The position numbers and the translations under genes are program-made. Positions 1-6,281 of a DNA stretch of 6,883 nt are shown here, piece after piece (the first letter of the stretch is position 1; the number at the start of each line of letters is the position of its first letter). Source of the DNA: Gammaproteobacteria bacterium (lineage in GTDB: Bacteria; Pseudomonadota; Gammaproteobacteria; UBA6429; Thiohalophilaceae); assembly GCA_024641445.1 (NCBI GenBank), contig JAHEDA010000132.1, positions 1 to 6,883 of the forward strand. The letters are read 5' to 3'. The notes below the pieces were generated by a model, which was given only the letters and a program-made list of their open reading frames with translations, made no database searches and was not told where the DNA came from.

Positions 1-954
1 CAGGAAGATCAGGATAAATACCCCGCGTGCCGGGTCACTGGCAAAGGCATGTACCGAGGTAAGGACACCCGAGCGCACCAGGAAGGTCCCGAGCAGACTC
101 AGCGAGAACGCCGAGATGGCGAGCAGTACGGTCCAGGCCTTGAAGGTGGCGCGCTTCTCGGTTACCGCGAGTGAGTGCAACAAGGCGGTGCCCACCAACC
201 ACGGCATAAAGGATGCGTTCTCCACCGGGTCCCAAAACCACCAACCGCCCCAGCCTAACTCATAATAGGCCCACCAGCTGCCCAGAGTGATCCCCAGGGT
301 CAGGAACACCCAGGCGACGAGGGTCCAGGGGCGTGACCAACGCGCCCAGGCCGTATCCAATCGGCCCTCCAGCATCGCGGCAATGGCAAAGGCAAACACC
401 ACGGAGAAGCCAACATAGCCCATGTACAACATCGGCGGGTGAAAGGCGAGGCCGGGGTCCTGCAACAGAGGATTGAGGTCCTGCCCCTCAAGCGGCACCA
501 CTAGTAAACGCTCGAAGGGATTCGAGGTGGTAAGCATGAACAAGATAAAGCCAACACTGATTAGACCCATTACGGCGAGGACGCGCGCGCGCATCGCGGT
601 TGGCATGCCGCGACTAAACACGGTGACCGCAAAGGTCCAACACCCCAGGGTCCAGGCCCACAGCAACAAGGACCCCTCATGCGCACCCCAGATCGCCGAG
701 ATACGATAAATTAACGGCAGTGCGGTATTGGAGTGTTCGGCCACATAGGTAACAGAGAAATCAGAGGTGACGAAGGCATAGCCCAGCGACAACATCGCCA
801 GACTCAGACTCAATGCCTGCAAGCGTGCGACGGGGACAGCGAGCGCCACCCACGCCGAGACTCGCCAATGCAGACCGGCAAGGGGAAAGATGAGTTGAAC
901 CAGCGCCAGCGCCAGGGCCAGCACCAAGGCAAAGTGACCGAGTTCCGGGATCAC
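1..954 (-). CDS. ccmF: CcmF, cytochrome c heme lyase subunit (N-terminal half; 3' end beyond window)
   Basis: CcmF is the inner-membrane protein that, with CcmH, transfers heme from holo-CcmE to apocytochrome c. The first 318 residues are visible. The family is usually about 640-660 residues, so roughly half is missing past the left edge. The start is GTG at 954: it gives the conserved family N-terminus IPELGHFAL, and the next in-frame ATG is 53 codons further in. The tryptophan-rich WWD heme-handling signature, GGWWFWDPVENASFMPWL, lies at residues 236-253. Histidines 172 (AFHPPMLYMGY), 260 and 302 (RSGVLTSVH) match the conserved heme-ligand histidines of E. coli CcmF (H173, H261, H303) nearly position for position. 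Many hydrophobic helices are visible. The GTG start overlaps the ccmE stop as GTGA, so translation is probably coupled. No frame break is seen. Confidence 0.97.
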   Translation of the reverse strand, partial: MIPELGHFALVLALALALVQLIFPLAGLHWRVSAWVALAVPVARLQALSLSLAMLSLGYAFVTSDFSVTYVAEHSNTALPLIYRISAIWGAHEGSLLLWAWTLGCWTFAVTVFSRGMPTAMRARVLAVMGLISVGFILFMLTTSNPFERLLVVPLEGQDLNPLLQDPGLAFHPPMLYMGYVGFSVVFAFAIAAMLEGRLDTAWARWSRPWTLVAWVFLTLGITLGSWWAYYELGWGGWWFWDPVENASFMPWLVGTALLHSLAVTEKRATFKAWTVLLAISAFSLSLLGTFLVRSGVLTSVHAFASDPARGVFILIFL

Positions 955-1394
955 TGGGGCCTGGTCCCGTTTGCATTCTCGGATAGAGAGTCGGCAACCT
1001 CGGGGGGCATATATTTCTCATCATGCTTGGCCAACACCTCCTCCGCGACAAAGATACCCTCCTTATTCAGCCTACCCCTCACCACTACCCCCTGCCCCTC
1101 GCGAAACAGGTCCGGCAGGATACCTTTATATTGCACGCGTATATTGGAATGCAGGTCGGTAATGACAAAAGACACATCCGTGCTTTCATCCTCTTTATGT
1201 ACACTGCCTGACACCACCAGACCACCGACGCGAATAGTGGTATTGGCAGGGGCCTCACCGGAGACCACCTCGGCAGGTTTGTAGTAGTACATCATGTTCT
1301 GATTAAAGGCGTACAGCGCCAACCCGGCGGCGGTGCCCGTACCGGCGATGAGCAAACCGATAAATAACAAACGTCGCTTGCGTTGCGGATTCAT
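951..1394 (-). CDS. ccmE: CcmE, periplasmic heme chaperone
   Basis: CcmE is a membrane-anchored periplasmic protein that covalently binds heme delivered by CcmC and passes it to CcmF/H. The 147-residue length is typical. Residues 1-8 are basic (MNPQRKRR), residues 9-30 form a single N-terminal membrane anchor, and the rest is a beta-rich soluble domain. The heme-binding motif is KHDEKY at 123-128, with H124 as the covalent heme ligand and Y128 as the axial ligand, equivalent to H130/Y134 of E. coli. The C-terminal tail after MPPE is short and polar, as is usual. An AAAGGA Shine-Dalgarno sequence lies about 8 nt before the ATG. The start overlaps the ccmD stop (ATGA), and the stop overlaps the ccmF start (GTGA). 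Confidence 0.97.
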   Translation of the reverse strand: MNPQRKRRLLFIGLLIAGTGTAAGLALYAFNQNMMYYYKPAEVVSGEAPANTTIRVGGLVVSGSVHKEDESTDVSFVITDLHSNIRVQYKGILPDLFREGQGVVVRGRLNKEGIFVAEEVLAKHDEKYMPPEVADSLSENANGTRPQ

Positions 1395-1552
1395 GCTTGG
1401 GTCCTTTGTGTCAGGCGCCGCCTGAGTCGTGAGATGAATCTTTTATGGACGCGATGCGGCAACAAAATGTTCCAGGCCAGGATCACGCAGGCAAGCGCAT
1501 AGGAGGTCCAGACATAGAAGGCATAACCACCCATGGCAAAAAATTCGCGCAT
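1391..1552 (-). CDS. ccmD: CcmD, small membrane subunit of the heme export complex
   Basis: A 53-residue protein starting MREFFAMGGYAFYVW and ending in a basic tail (HRVHKRFISRLRRRLTQR). It has one membrane helix at about residues 9-32. Size, position between ccmC and ccmE, the aromatic GGYAFYVWTSYA start of the helix and the cytoplasmic arginine-rich tail all fit CcmD, which is needed for release of holo-CcmE from the CcmABC complex. The ATG overlaps the ccmC stop by one base (TGATG), with a strong GGAGG ribosome binding site 7 nt upstream inside ccmC. The stop overlaps the ccmE start by four bases. CcmD sequences diverge strongly, so the assignment rests on context plus topology. Confidence 0.93.
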   Translation of the reverse strand: MREFFAMGGYAFYVWTSYALACVILAWNILLPHRVHKRFISRLRRRLTQRTQA

Positions 1553-2289
1553 CAAGCCTCCTCCAGCATTTCTCGCACCCAGCGACTGGCTGCCTCACGC
1601 GCCAATAGCTCGGTGCGCGCACGCAGTAACACACTGATGGCATAAAACAGCATAAAGCCCAACGCCATTAACAGGAGTGGTATCAACATACCGATATAAA
1701 TCGAGGGTGCGCCAAACTTCGTCACGGTCGGCCCCTGATGCAGGGTACTCCACCACTGCACGGAGTAGTGAATGATGGGGATATTCACCACCCCCACCAG
1801 CGCCAGCACCGCAATGGCCGAGGCGGCACGGCGCTTATCATCGATGGCGTTATAGAGGGCAATGATGCCGAGATAGAGGAAGAGTAACAACAGCTCCGAG
1901 GTGAGCCGTGCATCCCACACCCACCATGCCCCCCACATGGGCTTGCCCCACAATACCCCCGTCAACAGGGCTAATAAGGTAAAGCTCGCCCCTATCGGGG
2001 CACTGGCGACCAGCATCACCTCGGCCAGCTTGATGCGCCAGATCAGGGCAATCGCGCCGGAGCTCGCCATTACCATATATATAAAGAGCGACATCCAGGC
2101 ACTGGGGACGTGAATATAGATAATGCGGTAGCTCTCGCCCTGCTGGTAATCGCTCGGCGCCAGGATGAGCCCACCGATCAGACCGGCAATAATCAGCAGT
2201 GCGCATATGGCACTCAACCAGGGTAGCAGGCGCGTACTCTGCCGGTAAAAATACGGTGGTGAGGCCCAGCGATGAAAAATAGTCCACAT
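1552..2289 (-). CDS. ccmC: CcmC, heme-handling membrane protein loading heme onto CcmE
   Basis: CcmC is a six-helix inner-membrane protein that presents heme to CcmE on the periplasmic face, working with CcmA, CcmB and CcmD. The 245-residue length is normal. The WWD signature is at residues 119-133 (WGAWWVWDARLTSEL). The two heme-ligand histidines are in place: H60 in YIHVPSAWM and H184 in WWSTLHQG, the same numbers as in E. coli CcmC. The C-terminus is charged and cytoplasmic (EAASRWVREMLEEA). The ATG sits one base after the ccmB stop with no good Shine-Dalgarno sequence, so coupled translation is likely. Its last codons carry the ribosome binding site of ccmD. Confidence 0.97.
   Translation of the reverse strand: MWTIFHRWASPPYFYRQSTRLLPWLSAICALLIIAGLIGGLILAPSDYQQGESYRIIYIHVPSAWMSLFIYMVMASSGAIALIWRIKLAEVMLVASAPIGASFTLLALLTGVLWGKPMWGAWWVWDARLTSELLLLFLYLGIIALYNAIDDKRRAASAIAVLALVGVVNIPIIHYSVQWWSTLHQGPTVTKFGAPSIYIGMLIPLLLMALGFMLFYAISVLLRARTELLAREAASRWVREMLEEA
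1557..1564 (-). promoter_or_regulatory. Strong ribosome binding site for ccmD
   Basis: On the minus strand these bases read GGAGGAGG and lie just before the TGATG stop/start junction of ccmC and ccmD. They also encode the C-terminal Glu-Glu-Ala of CcmC. This is the clearest Shine-Dalgarno sequence in the ccm operon and fixes the ccmD start at 1552. Confidence 0.8.
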
Positions 2290-2290
2290 T

Positions 2291-2974
2291 TCAATTTATC
2301 CCGACACGCAATGCAGCGCTGATCGCAAAGGGCGCCAGGGTCAACGCCGCCGCCAAGCATGCCCCCAGTATGGCAAGGTGCGCTGTGACCGGTAGCCCAT
2401 CTGCGGCAAAACCAACCGCCTGCGTTGCAAAGATCAGGATGGGGGCATATAGGGGCAATACCAAAACCGCCAACAGGACTCCGCCCTGACGCAGACCTAC
2501 CGTCAAGGCCACACCAATCGCGCCAACCAGGCTCAGCACAGGTGTACCGAGCAGCAGCGTGGCCATCAATACCCACACCACATCGTTATGCATCCGTAAC
2601 ATCAGCGAGAGTAACGGGGCCAATAATAATAACGGCAGTCCGGTCACCAACCAGTGCGCCGTCACCTTGGCCAGCACGAGTACGCTTAGGGGCATACCCG
2701 ACAATAAAAGCTGTTCCAGACTGCCATCACTAAAATCTGCGCGGAAGATACCCTCCAGCCCAAGTAACACTGCCAGGAGCGCCGCAACCCAAAAGATCCC
2801 GGGCGCGATCATCCCCAGTGTTGTTGCCGAGGCACCACTGCCCAGCGTAAAGAGACTTATCACCAGGACAAAAAACACCAGCGGTGATACCAGTTCACTG
2901 CGCCGCCGCAGCGCCAGCAAGAGATCCCGCTGTAACAGTTGCATAAAACTGGCGGTAAGCGACAGACTAGCCAT
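2291..2974 (-). CDS. ccmB: CcmB, membrane subunit of the CcmAB ABC complex
   Basis: CcmB is the permease-like partner of the ATPase CcmA; the complex drives release of holo-CcmE. The 227-residue protein is strongly hydrophobic with about six membrane helices. Family hallmarks are visible: RRSELVSPLVFFVLVISLF near residues 24-42, PGIFWVAALLAVLLGLE at 59-75, the DFSDGSLEQLLL cytoplasmic loop at 81-92 that probably contacts CcmA, and later the GTPVLSLVGAIGVALTVGLR and LPLYAPILIFA segments. The ATG lies inside the end of ccmA (8-bp overlap) and the stop is one base before the ccmC start. No strong Shine-Dalgarno sequence is seen, so translation is probably coupled to ccmA. Confidence 0.96.
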   Translation of the reverse strand: MASLSLTASFMQLLQRDLLLALRRRSELVSPLVFFVLVISLFTLGSGASATTLGMIAPGIFWVAALLAVLLGLEGIFRADFSDGSLEQLLLSGMPLSVLVLAKVTAHWLVTGLPLLLLAPLLSLMLRMHNDVVWVLMATLLLGTPVLSLVGAIGVALTVGLRQGGVLLAVLVLPLYAPILIFATQAVGFAADGLPVTAHLAILGACLAAALTLAPFAISAALRVGIN

Positions 2975-3584
2975 GACTCAGGTGGATCTCCTTCAGGCCG
3001 AGGTCATCCAGGCCATGCTGTTGGTGTGAGGTCAACACCAGCATGCCACCGTTTTGCAGGTGCTGCCGTATATGTGCCTCAAGCCTGGAACAACTCACAC
3101 TATCGAGTGCCGTAAACGGCTCATCTAACAACCAGAGCCTGGTTTTTGAAAGCAGCACCCGTATCAAGGCCAAGCGCCTACGCTGCCCGGCGGAGAGTTG
3201 CCGCCCAAGTGTATCGGCAGTTGCACCTAATTCCATCTCATTCAAAGCCTGCATCACCGACGTAGAGTCAACGCCTTGGTGAAAGTTTCCGAATAATAAA
3301 TTTTCAAGCGCGGTCAGGTCATCCTTTATCCCATCCTTGTGACCAAGATACGCCAGGCTGGCCTGGAATTCGGCGCGGACATGCCGAATCACCTGTTGCC
3401 CCCAACGCACCTCACCCGCATCTGGCCAGCGCAGGCCACACAACATTCTCAACAGGGTGCTCTTGCCACTGCCATTGGCGCCACGCAACAGGATGCCCTG
3501 CCCAGGGGACAGATTGAAGCTGACTCCGGCAAAGAGGGAGAGACCATCGATAGTACAACCCAGATTACTGGCACTCAGTTCCAT
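2967..3584 (-). CDS. ccmA: CcmA, ATP-binding subunit of the CcmAB complex
   Basis: ABC ATPase of 205 residues, the usual size for CcmA, acting at the cytoplasmic face with CcmB and CcmC. All ATPase elements are intact: Walker A GANGSGKST at 35-43, signature LSAGQRRR at 130-137, Walker B LWLLDEP at 150-156, D-loop ALD at 159-161 and switch histidine H187 in TSHQ. The Q-loop region reads YLGHKDGIKDDLTALENL, with the GH-x2-G-x-K pattern typical of CcmA rather than a generic Q-loop. ATG at 3584 is the most upstream possible start because an in-frame TAG lies directly before it. Its Shine-Dalgarno sequence is weak. It is the first gene of the leftward ccm operon and faces a divergent cytochrome operon. 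Confidence 0.97.
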   Translation of the reverse strand: MELSASNLGCTIDGLSLFAGVSFNLSPGQGILLRGANGSGKSTLLRMLCGLRWPDAGEVRWGQQVIRHVRAEFQASLAYLGHKDGIKDDLTALENLLFGNFHQGVDSTSVMQALNEMELGATADTLGRQLSAGQRRRLALIRVLLSKTRLWLLDEPFTALDSVSCSRLEAHIRQHLQNGGMLVLTSHQQHGLDDLGLKEIHLSHG

Positions 3585-3606
3585 CTATTTCTATCGTTGT
3601 GTGTTA

Positions 3607-3640
3607 TTGATAGGCTAATCACGGGCATTGCAACAGATCA
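3607..3640 (-). promoter_or_regulatory. Weak candidate promoter region for the ccm operon
   Basis: On the minus strand, TTGATC (3640-3635) followed after 17 bp by TAGCCT (3617-3612) is one weak hexamer pair. Another option is TATCAA at 3612-3607 as the -10, which would place the CRP-like centre about 62 bp upstream of the start, a class I position. Neither has good hexamers at both -35 and -10. Confidence 0.25.
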
Positions 3641-3653
3641 AGCGGCCCCCGCG

Positions 3654-3671
3654 ATGTGAAAGCTATCACAT
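3654..3671. promoter_or_regulatory. CRP/Vfr-type operator (TGTGA-N6-TCACA)
   Basis: The sequence ATGTGA-AAGCTA-TCACAT is palindromic except for one central base pair and matches the E. coli CRP consensus TGTGA-N6-TCACA at all ten core positions. Its centre, near 3662.5, lies about 42 bp upstream of the start site predicted from the TATGAT at 3693-3698, the class II activator position. FNR sites (TTGAT-N4-ATCAA) differ, so a cAMP-responsive CRP/Vfr-type protein, or a family relative with the same half-site, is the likely binder. The match is seen directly; regulation is inferred. Confidence 0.75.
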
Positions 3672-3692
3672 GGCAGGTTTAGATTGCTGCAC

Positions 3693-3698
3693 TATGAT
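3693..3698 (+). promoter_or_regulatory. Candidate -10 element (TATGAT) of the cytochrome operon promoter
   Basis: TATGAT differs from the sigma-70 -10 consensus TATAAT at one base. The matching -35 position (about 3670-3675, ATGGCA) is poor and abuts the CRP-like palindrome, as expected of a class II activator-dependent promoter. The predicted start site is near 3704-3705, giving a leader of about 75 nt before the ATG at 3779. Confidence 0.5.
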
Positions 3699-3701
3699 TA
3701 C

Positions 3702-3729
3702 TTGTTTGCGAACACACCGCCAGTAGTAT
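3702..3729 (+). promoter_or_regulatory. Alternative sigma-70-like promoter, TTGTTT-N16-TAGTAT
   Basis: A second rightward possibility, with TTGTTT at 3702-3707 and TAGTAT at 3724-3729. If this is the real promoter, the CRP-like site centre would lie about 73 bp upstream of the start, closer to a class I arrangement. The two candidates cannot be separated by eye. Confidence 0.3.
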
Positions 3730-3766
3730 CGTCTGGCTGAATTGAGTTAAACCACTTAGGTTAGGG

Positions 3767-3773
3767 TAAGGTG
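3767..3773 (+). promoter_or_regulatory. Ribosome binding site of the membrane cytochrome gene
   Basis: TAAGGTG lies 5 nt before the ATG at 3779 and supports that start over the internal Met11 codon. Confidence 0.6.
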
Positions 3774-3778
3774 TCCCG

Positions 3779-4696
3779 ATGTTGGCTAAACCAGAAACAA
3801 CCCCCTCCATGCATGGGACGGTCACGACAACGCCCCGCCACTCCCCCCGCGTTGCTGAGACCATCGGGATATGGTTTGAACGGTTATTTGCCCTCATTAT
3901 TCTAGGCCTACTAATCTTTGGTTGGAGCATCCGCGAAGACAACAACCTCAGCGCGGAAGAGGGCACCGGATATATGTTGGGCATTGTTGGTGGAAGCGCA
4001 ATGCTGCTGCTCCTGCTCTATCCGCTGCGCAAGCAGGCGCGCTTTATGCGTCGCCTCGGTGCCGTAAAACACTGGTTCCGCTTACACATGCTGTTGGGGG
4101 TGCTCGGTCCGGTGTTGATCCTGTTTCATGCCAACTTCTCGCTCGGCTCCCTCAATAGCAACCTCGCCTTCTTCTCCATGCTGCTGGTCGCGGGTAGTGG
4201 ACTGATTGGTCGTTATATATATACCAAGATCCATCACGGACTCTATGGCCAGCGCACCACTTTACAGGAGTTACGACAGGAACTGAAAATTACCAAAGGT
4301 AAGTTGAGCGGGCATCTGCAACTCTCGGCCAGGAACGTGGACCGCATCAAACGCCTTGAGGCCTACGTACTGAAACGCCGTAGCCTGATGAGTATTCTAT
4401 TGCAGCTACCTCTGATCCACCTGCGATGTATCTGGACCCGCCATACCATCATCCGCAGCGTCCGCAAAGACCTGCGTCGCCAAAGCGCCGCCCGAGGCTG
4501 GGATAAGCGCATGTTGCATGCTTTGGTACATGATGCCTTCCGTCGCCTCAAGAGTTACATTGAATCGATGCGTGTACTCACCACCTTCACGATGTATGAA
4601 CGTCTTTTTGGGCTGTGGCATGTCGCGCACTTTCCACTCTTTATCCTGTTACTCATCACCGGCATCGTGCACGTCATTGCCGTTCACATTTATTGA
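3779..4696 (+). CDS. Putative di-heme b-type membrane cytochrome (five helices, paired H-x13-H)
   Basis: A 305-residue membrane protein whose family I do not recognise. Predicted helices lie at about 31-51, 64-82, 102-118, 128-148 and 280-303. Helices 3 and 5 each carry two histidines 14 apart, H103/H117 and H284/H298. This is the bis-heme ligand pattern of ferric reductase/NOX-like and cytochrome b proteins. Charge distribution (acidic 52-61; basic 84-101 and 150-275) puts helices 3 and 5 parallel, so one heme would sit near the cytoplasmic side (H103/H284) and one near the periplasmic side (H117/H298). A basic, helix-rich loop of about 130 residues separates helices 4 and 5 and holds IHHGLYGQ at 151-158. 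No flavin or NAD domain is present. The gene is 7 nt upstream of a 21-heme cytochrome, so a role in moving electrons across the inner membrane is likely. The heme assignment is inferred. Confidence 0.7.
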   Translation: MLAKPETTPSMHGTVTTTPRHSPRVAETIGIWFERLFALIILGLLIFGWSIREDNNLSAEEGTGYMLGIVGGSAMLLLLLYPLRKQARFMRRLGAVKHWFRLHMLLGVLGPVLILFHANFSLGSLNSNLAFFSMLLVAGSGLIGRYIYTKIHHGLYGQRTTLQELRQELKITKGKLSGHLQLSARNVDRIKRLEAYVLKRRSLMSILLQLPLIHLRCIWTRHTIIRSVRKDLRRQSAARGWDKRMLHALVHDAFRRLKSYIESMRVLTTFTMYERLFGLWHVAHFPLFILLLITGIVHVIAVHIY

Positions 4697-4703
4697 TACC
4701 CTC

Positions 4704-6281
4704 ATGCTGCAACGGACTGCCATCACCCTCCTCGCACTCTGCATGCTACAAGTACTGAATCTGGGCGCCGCCCAGGCCGACAGCCTTGAATCCATGATCA
4801 TGCCGGGGAAGGTCATCAAAGGCCACGCCAAATATGAACAAGAGTGCAGCAATTGTCACCGTTTATTGAGCAAGGAAGACCAGAGCGCCCTCTGTCTGGA
4901 TTGCCACAAAGAGATCGCCGCTGATTTCAAGAAAAAACAAGGATTTCATGGCCGGCTCGGTACTCATGGTCCCGCCAAGTGTAAGAGCTGCCATACCGAG
5001 CACATCGGGCGGGATGCCGATATCGTGAAATTTGACAGTCTGAGTTTTGATCACCATCAAACTGACTTTCCCCTCCATGACCGCCACCAGAATGTGGGCT
5101 GCACCTCGTGTCATGCAAAAGGCAAAAAGTTTCGCGAGGCGAGCACCAGCTGTATTGCCTGTCATAAGAAGGATAGTCCGCATAAAAATAGCACCGACAA
5201 GGACATGGAGCACTGCACAACGTGTCACACCGAACAGGCCTGGCGCGCAATTAAGTTTGATCACAACAAGACTCACTACCGATTAAAGGGTGGCCACACA
5301 AAGGCGACCTGCGCGGCCTGTCATGTGCGTGACCGCTATAAAAATACCCCGGATACATGCTATGCCTGTCATAAGGTCAACGATATCCACAATGGCAAGA
5401 GCGGCAATAAATGTGAGAAGTGCCATAACAGTGATAGCTGGTCATCACTCAGTTTTGATCATAACCGCAAGACCAAATTTCCCCTCTTCAACAAGCACAC
5501 TGGCCTGCGTTGCGCGGCCTGCCATAAGGAAGACGCCAAAAAGGTCAAAATCAAGATGACCTGTGTGAGCTGCCATCAATTTGATGATGTGCACAAGGGT
5601 AATTACGGCGACAAGTGTGAGAAGTGCCATAGCGACAAGGGCTGGAAGACCAGCAAGTTTGATCATGACCGACAGACCAAGTTTTCACTACGCGGTAAAC
5701 ATAAAGATGCTACGTGTACGGCCTGCCACAAATCCAATCCTTACACGGAAAAGTTATCTAGTGTTTGCCGTGACTGTCACCAACTCGATGATGTACACAA
5801 GGGCCAACAGGGTAAGCAATGTCAAAACTGCCATAATGAAACCGGCTGGGGTAACAAGGTACGTTTTGACCACGACTTGACCAAGTTCCCGCTCATTGGA
5901 CTGCATGCCTCACAGGCCTGTGAGGCATGCCATCTCAGTACTTCCTATAAGGATGTTAACGGCAAGTGTTATGGCTGTCACAAACAGGACGACACACACA
6001 AACGTCGTTTAGGCGAACAGTGTCAGCAGTGCCACAACCCTAACGGCTGGAAGATATGGCGATTCAATCACAATTCCCAATCAAAGTTCAAGATCGATGG
6101 TGCCCACAAGCAGGTTCACTGCTATGCCTGCCACAGCAGTGGTACTACACTCATCGAACGTGGACCAAGGCCCTGCATTGCCTGTCACCGCACCGATGAT
6201 ACCCATAACGGACAATTCGGTGATGACTGCGCCCGCTGTCACAGCACGCGCTCATTCAAGGACATCGACTTTAAACGATAA
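4704..6281 (+). CDS. Secreted 21-heme c-type cytochrome with six tandem tri-heme repeats
   Basis: A 525-residue exported cytochrome. ATG at 4704 is chosen because a signal peptide begins there (MLQRT, hydrophobic 6-23, cleavage likely after AQA at 25). The open frame continues upstream to 4518, but that part lies inside the preceding gene and is not signal-like. I count 21 CXXCH heme-attachment motifs: three in an N-terminal module (C48, C64, C93; preceded by MPGKVIKGHAKYEQEC) and three in each of six repeats starting at residues 115, 185, 251, 319, 388 and 454. Each repeat follows FDH...H...CxxCH...CxxCH...DDxH...CxxCH...W, so each has three free histidines that could be distal ligands. The mature protein has no membrane helix and is lysine-rich. 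It starts 7 nt after the b-type membrane gene with no clear Shine-Dalgarno sequence, suggesting coupling. It is probably a periplasmic or cell-surface electron wire. The exact family and partners are unknown. Confidence 0.93.
   Translation: MLQRTAITLLALCMLQVLNLGAAQADSLESMIMPGKVIKGHAKYEQECSNCHRLLSKEDQSALCLDCHKEIAADFKKKQGFHGRLGTHGPAKCKSCHTEHIGRDADIVKFDSLSFDHHQTDFPLHDRHQNVGCTSCHAKGKKFREASTSCIACHKKDSPHKNSTDKDMEHCTTCHTEQAWRAIKFDHNKTHYRLKGGHTKATCAACHVRDRYKNTPDTCYACHKVNDIHNGKSGNKCEKCHNSDSWSSLSFDHNRKTKFPLFNKHTGLRCAACHKEDAKKVKIKMTCVSCHQFDDVHKGNYGDKCEKCHSDKGWKTSKFDHDRQTKFSLRGKHKDATCTACHKSNPYTEKLSSVCRDCHQLDDVHKGQQGKQCQNCHNETGWGNKVRFDHDLTKFPLIGLHASQACEACHLSTSYKDVNGKCYGCHKQDDTHKRRLGEQCQQCHNPNGWKIWRFNHNSQSKFKIDGAHKQVHCYACHSSGTTLIERGPRPCIACHRTDDTHNGQFGDDCARCHSTRSFKDIDFKR
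5046..6269 (+). repeat. Six tandem ~68-codon tri-heme units within the 21-heme cytochrome gene
   Basis: Units begin at 5046, 5256, 5454, 5658, 5865 and 6063, each at the codons for F-(D/N)-H, and are 70, 66, 68, 69, 66 and 69 codons long. Heme motifs and free histidines are conserved in all six, while the linkers have diverged, so this is an old internal duplication rather than a recent DNA repeat. The last unit is followed by Phe-Lys-Arg-stop, a truncated beginning of what would be a seventh unit. Confidence 0.9.

Larger units (their letters stand above)
3585..3778. promoter_or_regulatory. Divergent intergenic control region between ccmA and the multiheme cytochrome operon
   Basis: The only sizeable non-coding stretch in the window (194 bp). 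It must hold the promoters of both operons. It contains a CRP-type palindrome at 3654-3671, candidate -10 elements on both strands, a small GCCAG/CTGGC hairpin (3719-3723 with 3733-3737), and the ribosome binding site of the rightward operon at its end. No small reading frame or RNA gene is recognised in it. Confidence 0.8.

Noticed and set aside
733..1284. Plus-strand open frame of 183 codons opposite ccmF/ccmE.
   Set aside because: It is antisense to well-supported ccm genes and its translation shows no recognisable domain or membrane pattern.
3607..3621. FNR-like inverted repeat TTGAT-N6-ATCA.
   Set aside because: FNR sites need a 4-base spacer between TTGAT and ATCAA; here the spacer is 6 and the last base does not match.
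3719..3737. Hairpin GCCAG-N9-CTGGC in the leader of the cytochrome operon.
   Set aside because: The stem is only 5 bp with a 9-base loop and no following T run; too weak to call a terminator or riboswitch.
4518..4703. In-frame upstream extension of the 21-heme cytochrome (587 residues in total).
   Set aside because: It lies entirely within the preceding membrane-protein gene apart from the last few bases, has no ribosome binding site of note, and would bury the signal peptide that starts at 4704.
4704..4745. Possible lipoprotein signal (LALC at residues 10-13) in the 21-heme cytochrome.
   Set aside because: The residue before the cysteine is Leu rather than Gly/Ala/Ser, and the site is too close to the N-terminus; cleavage after AQA at residue 25 is more natural.
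4863..5276. Minus-strand open frame of 137 codons opposite the 21-heme gene.
   Set aside because: An antisense shadow of the repeated CXXCH coding sequence, with no plausible start context or family resemblance.
5046..6269. Regularly spaced repeats that could suggest a CRISPR array.
   Set aside because: The period of about 200 bp matches protein repeats of about 68 codons in an intact reading frame; the DNA is not identical between units.
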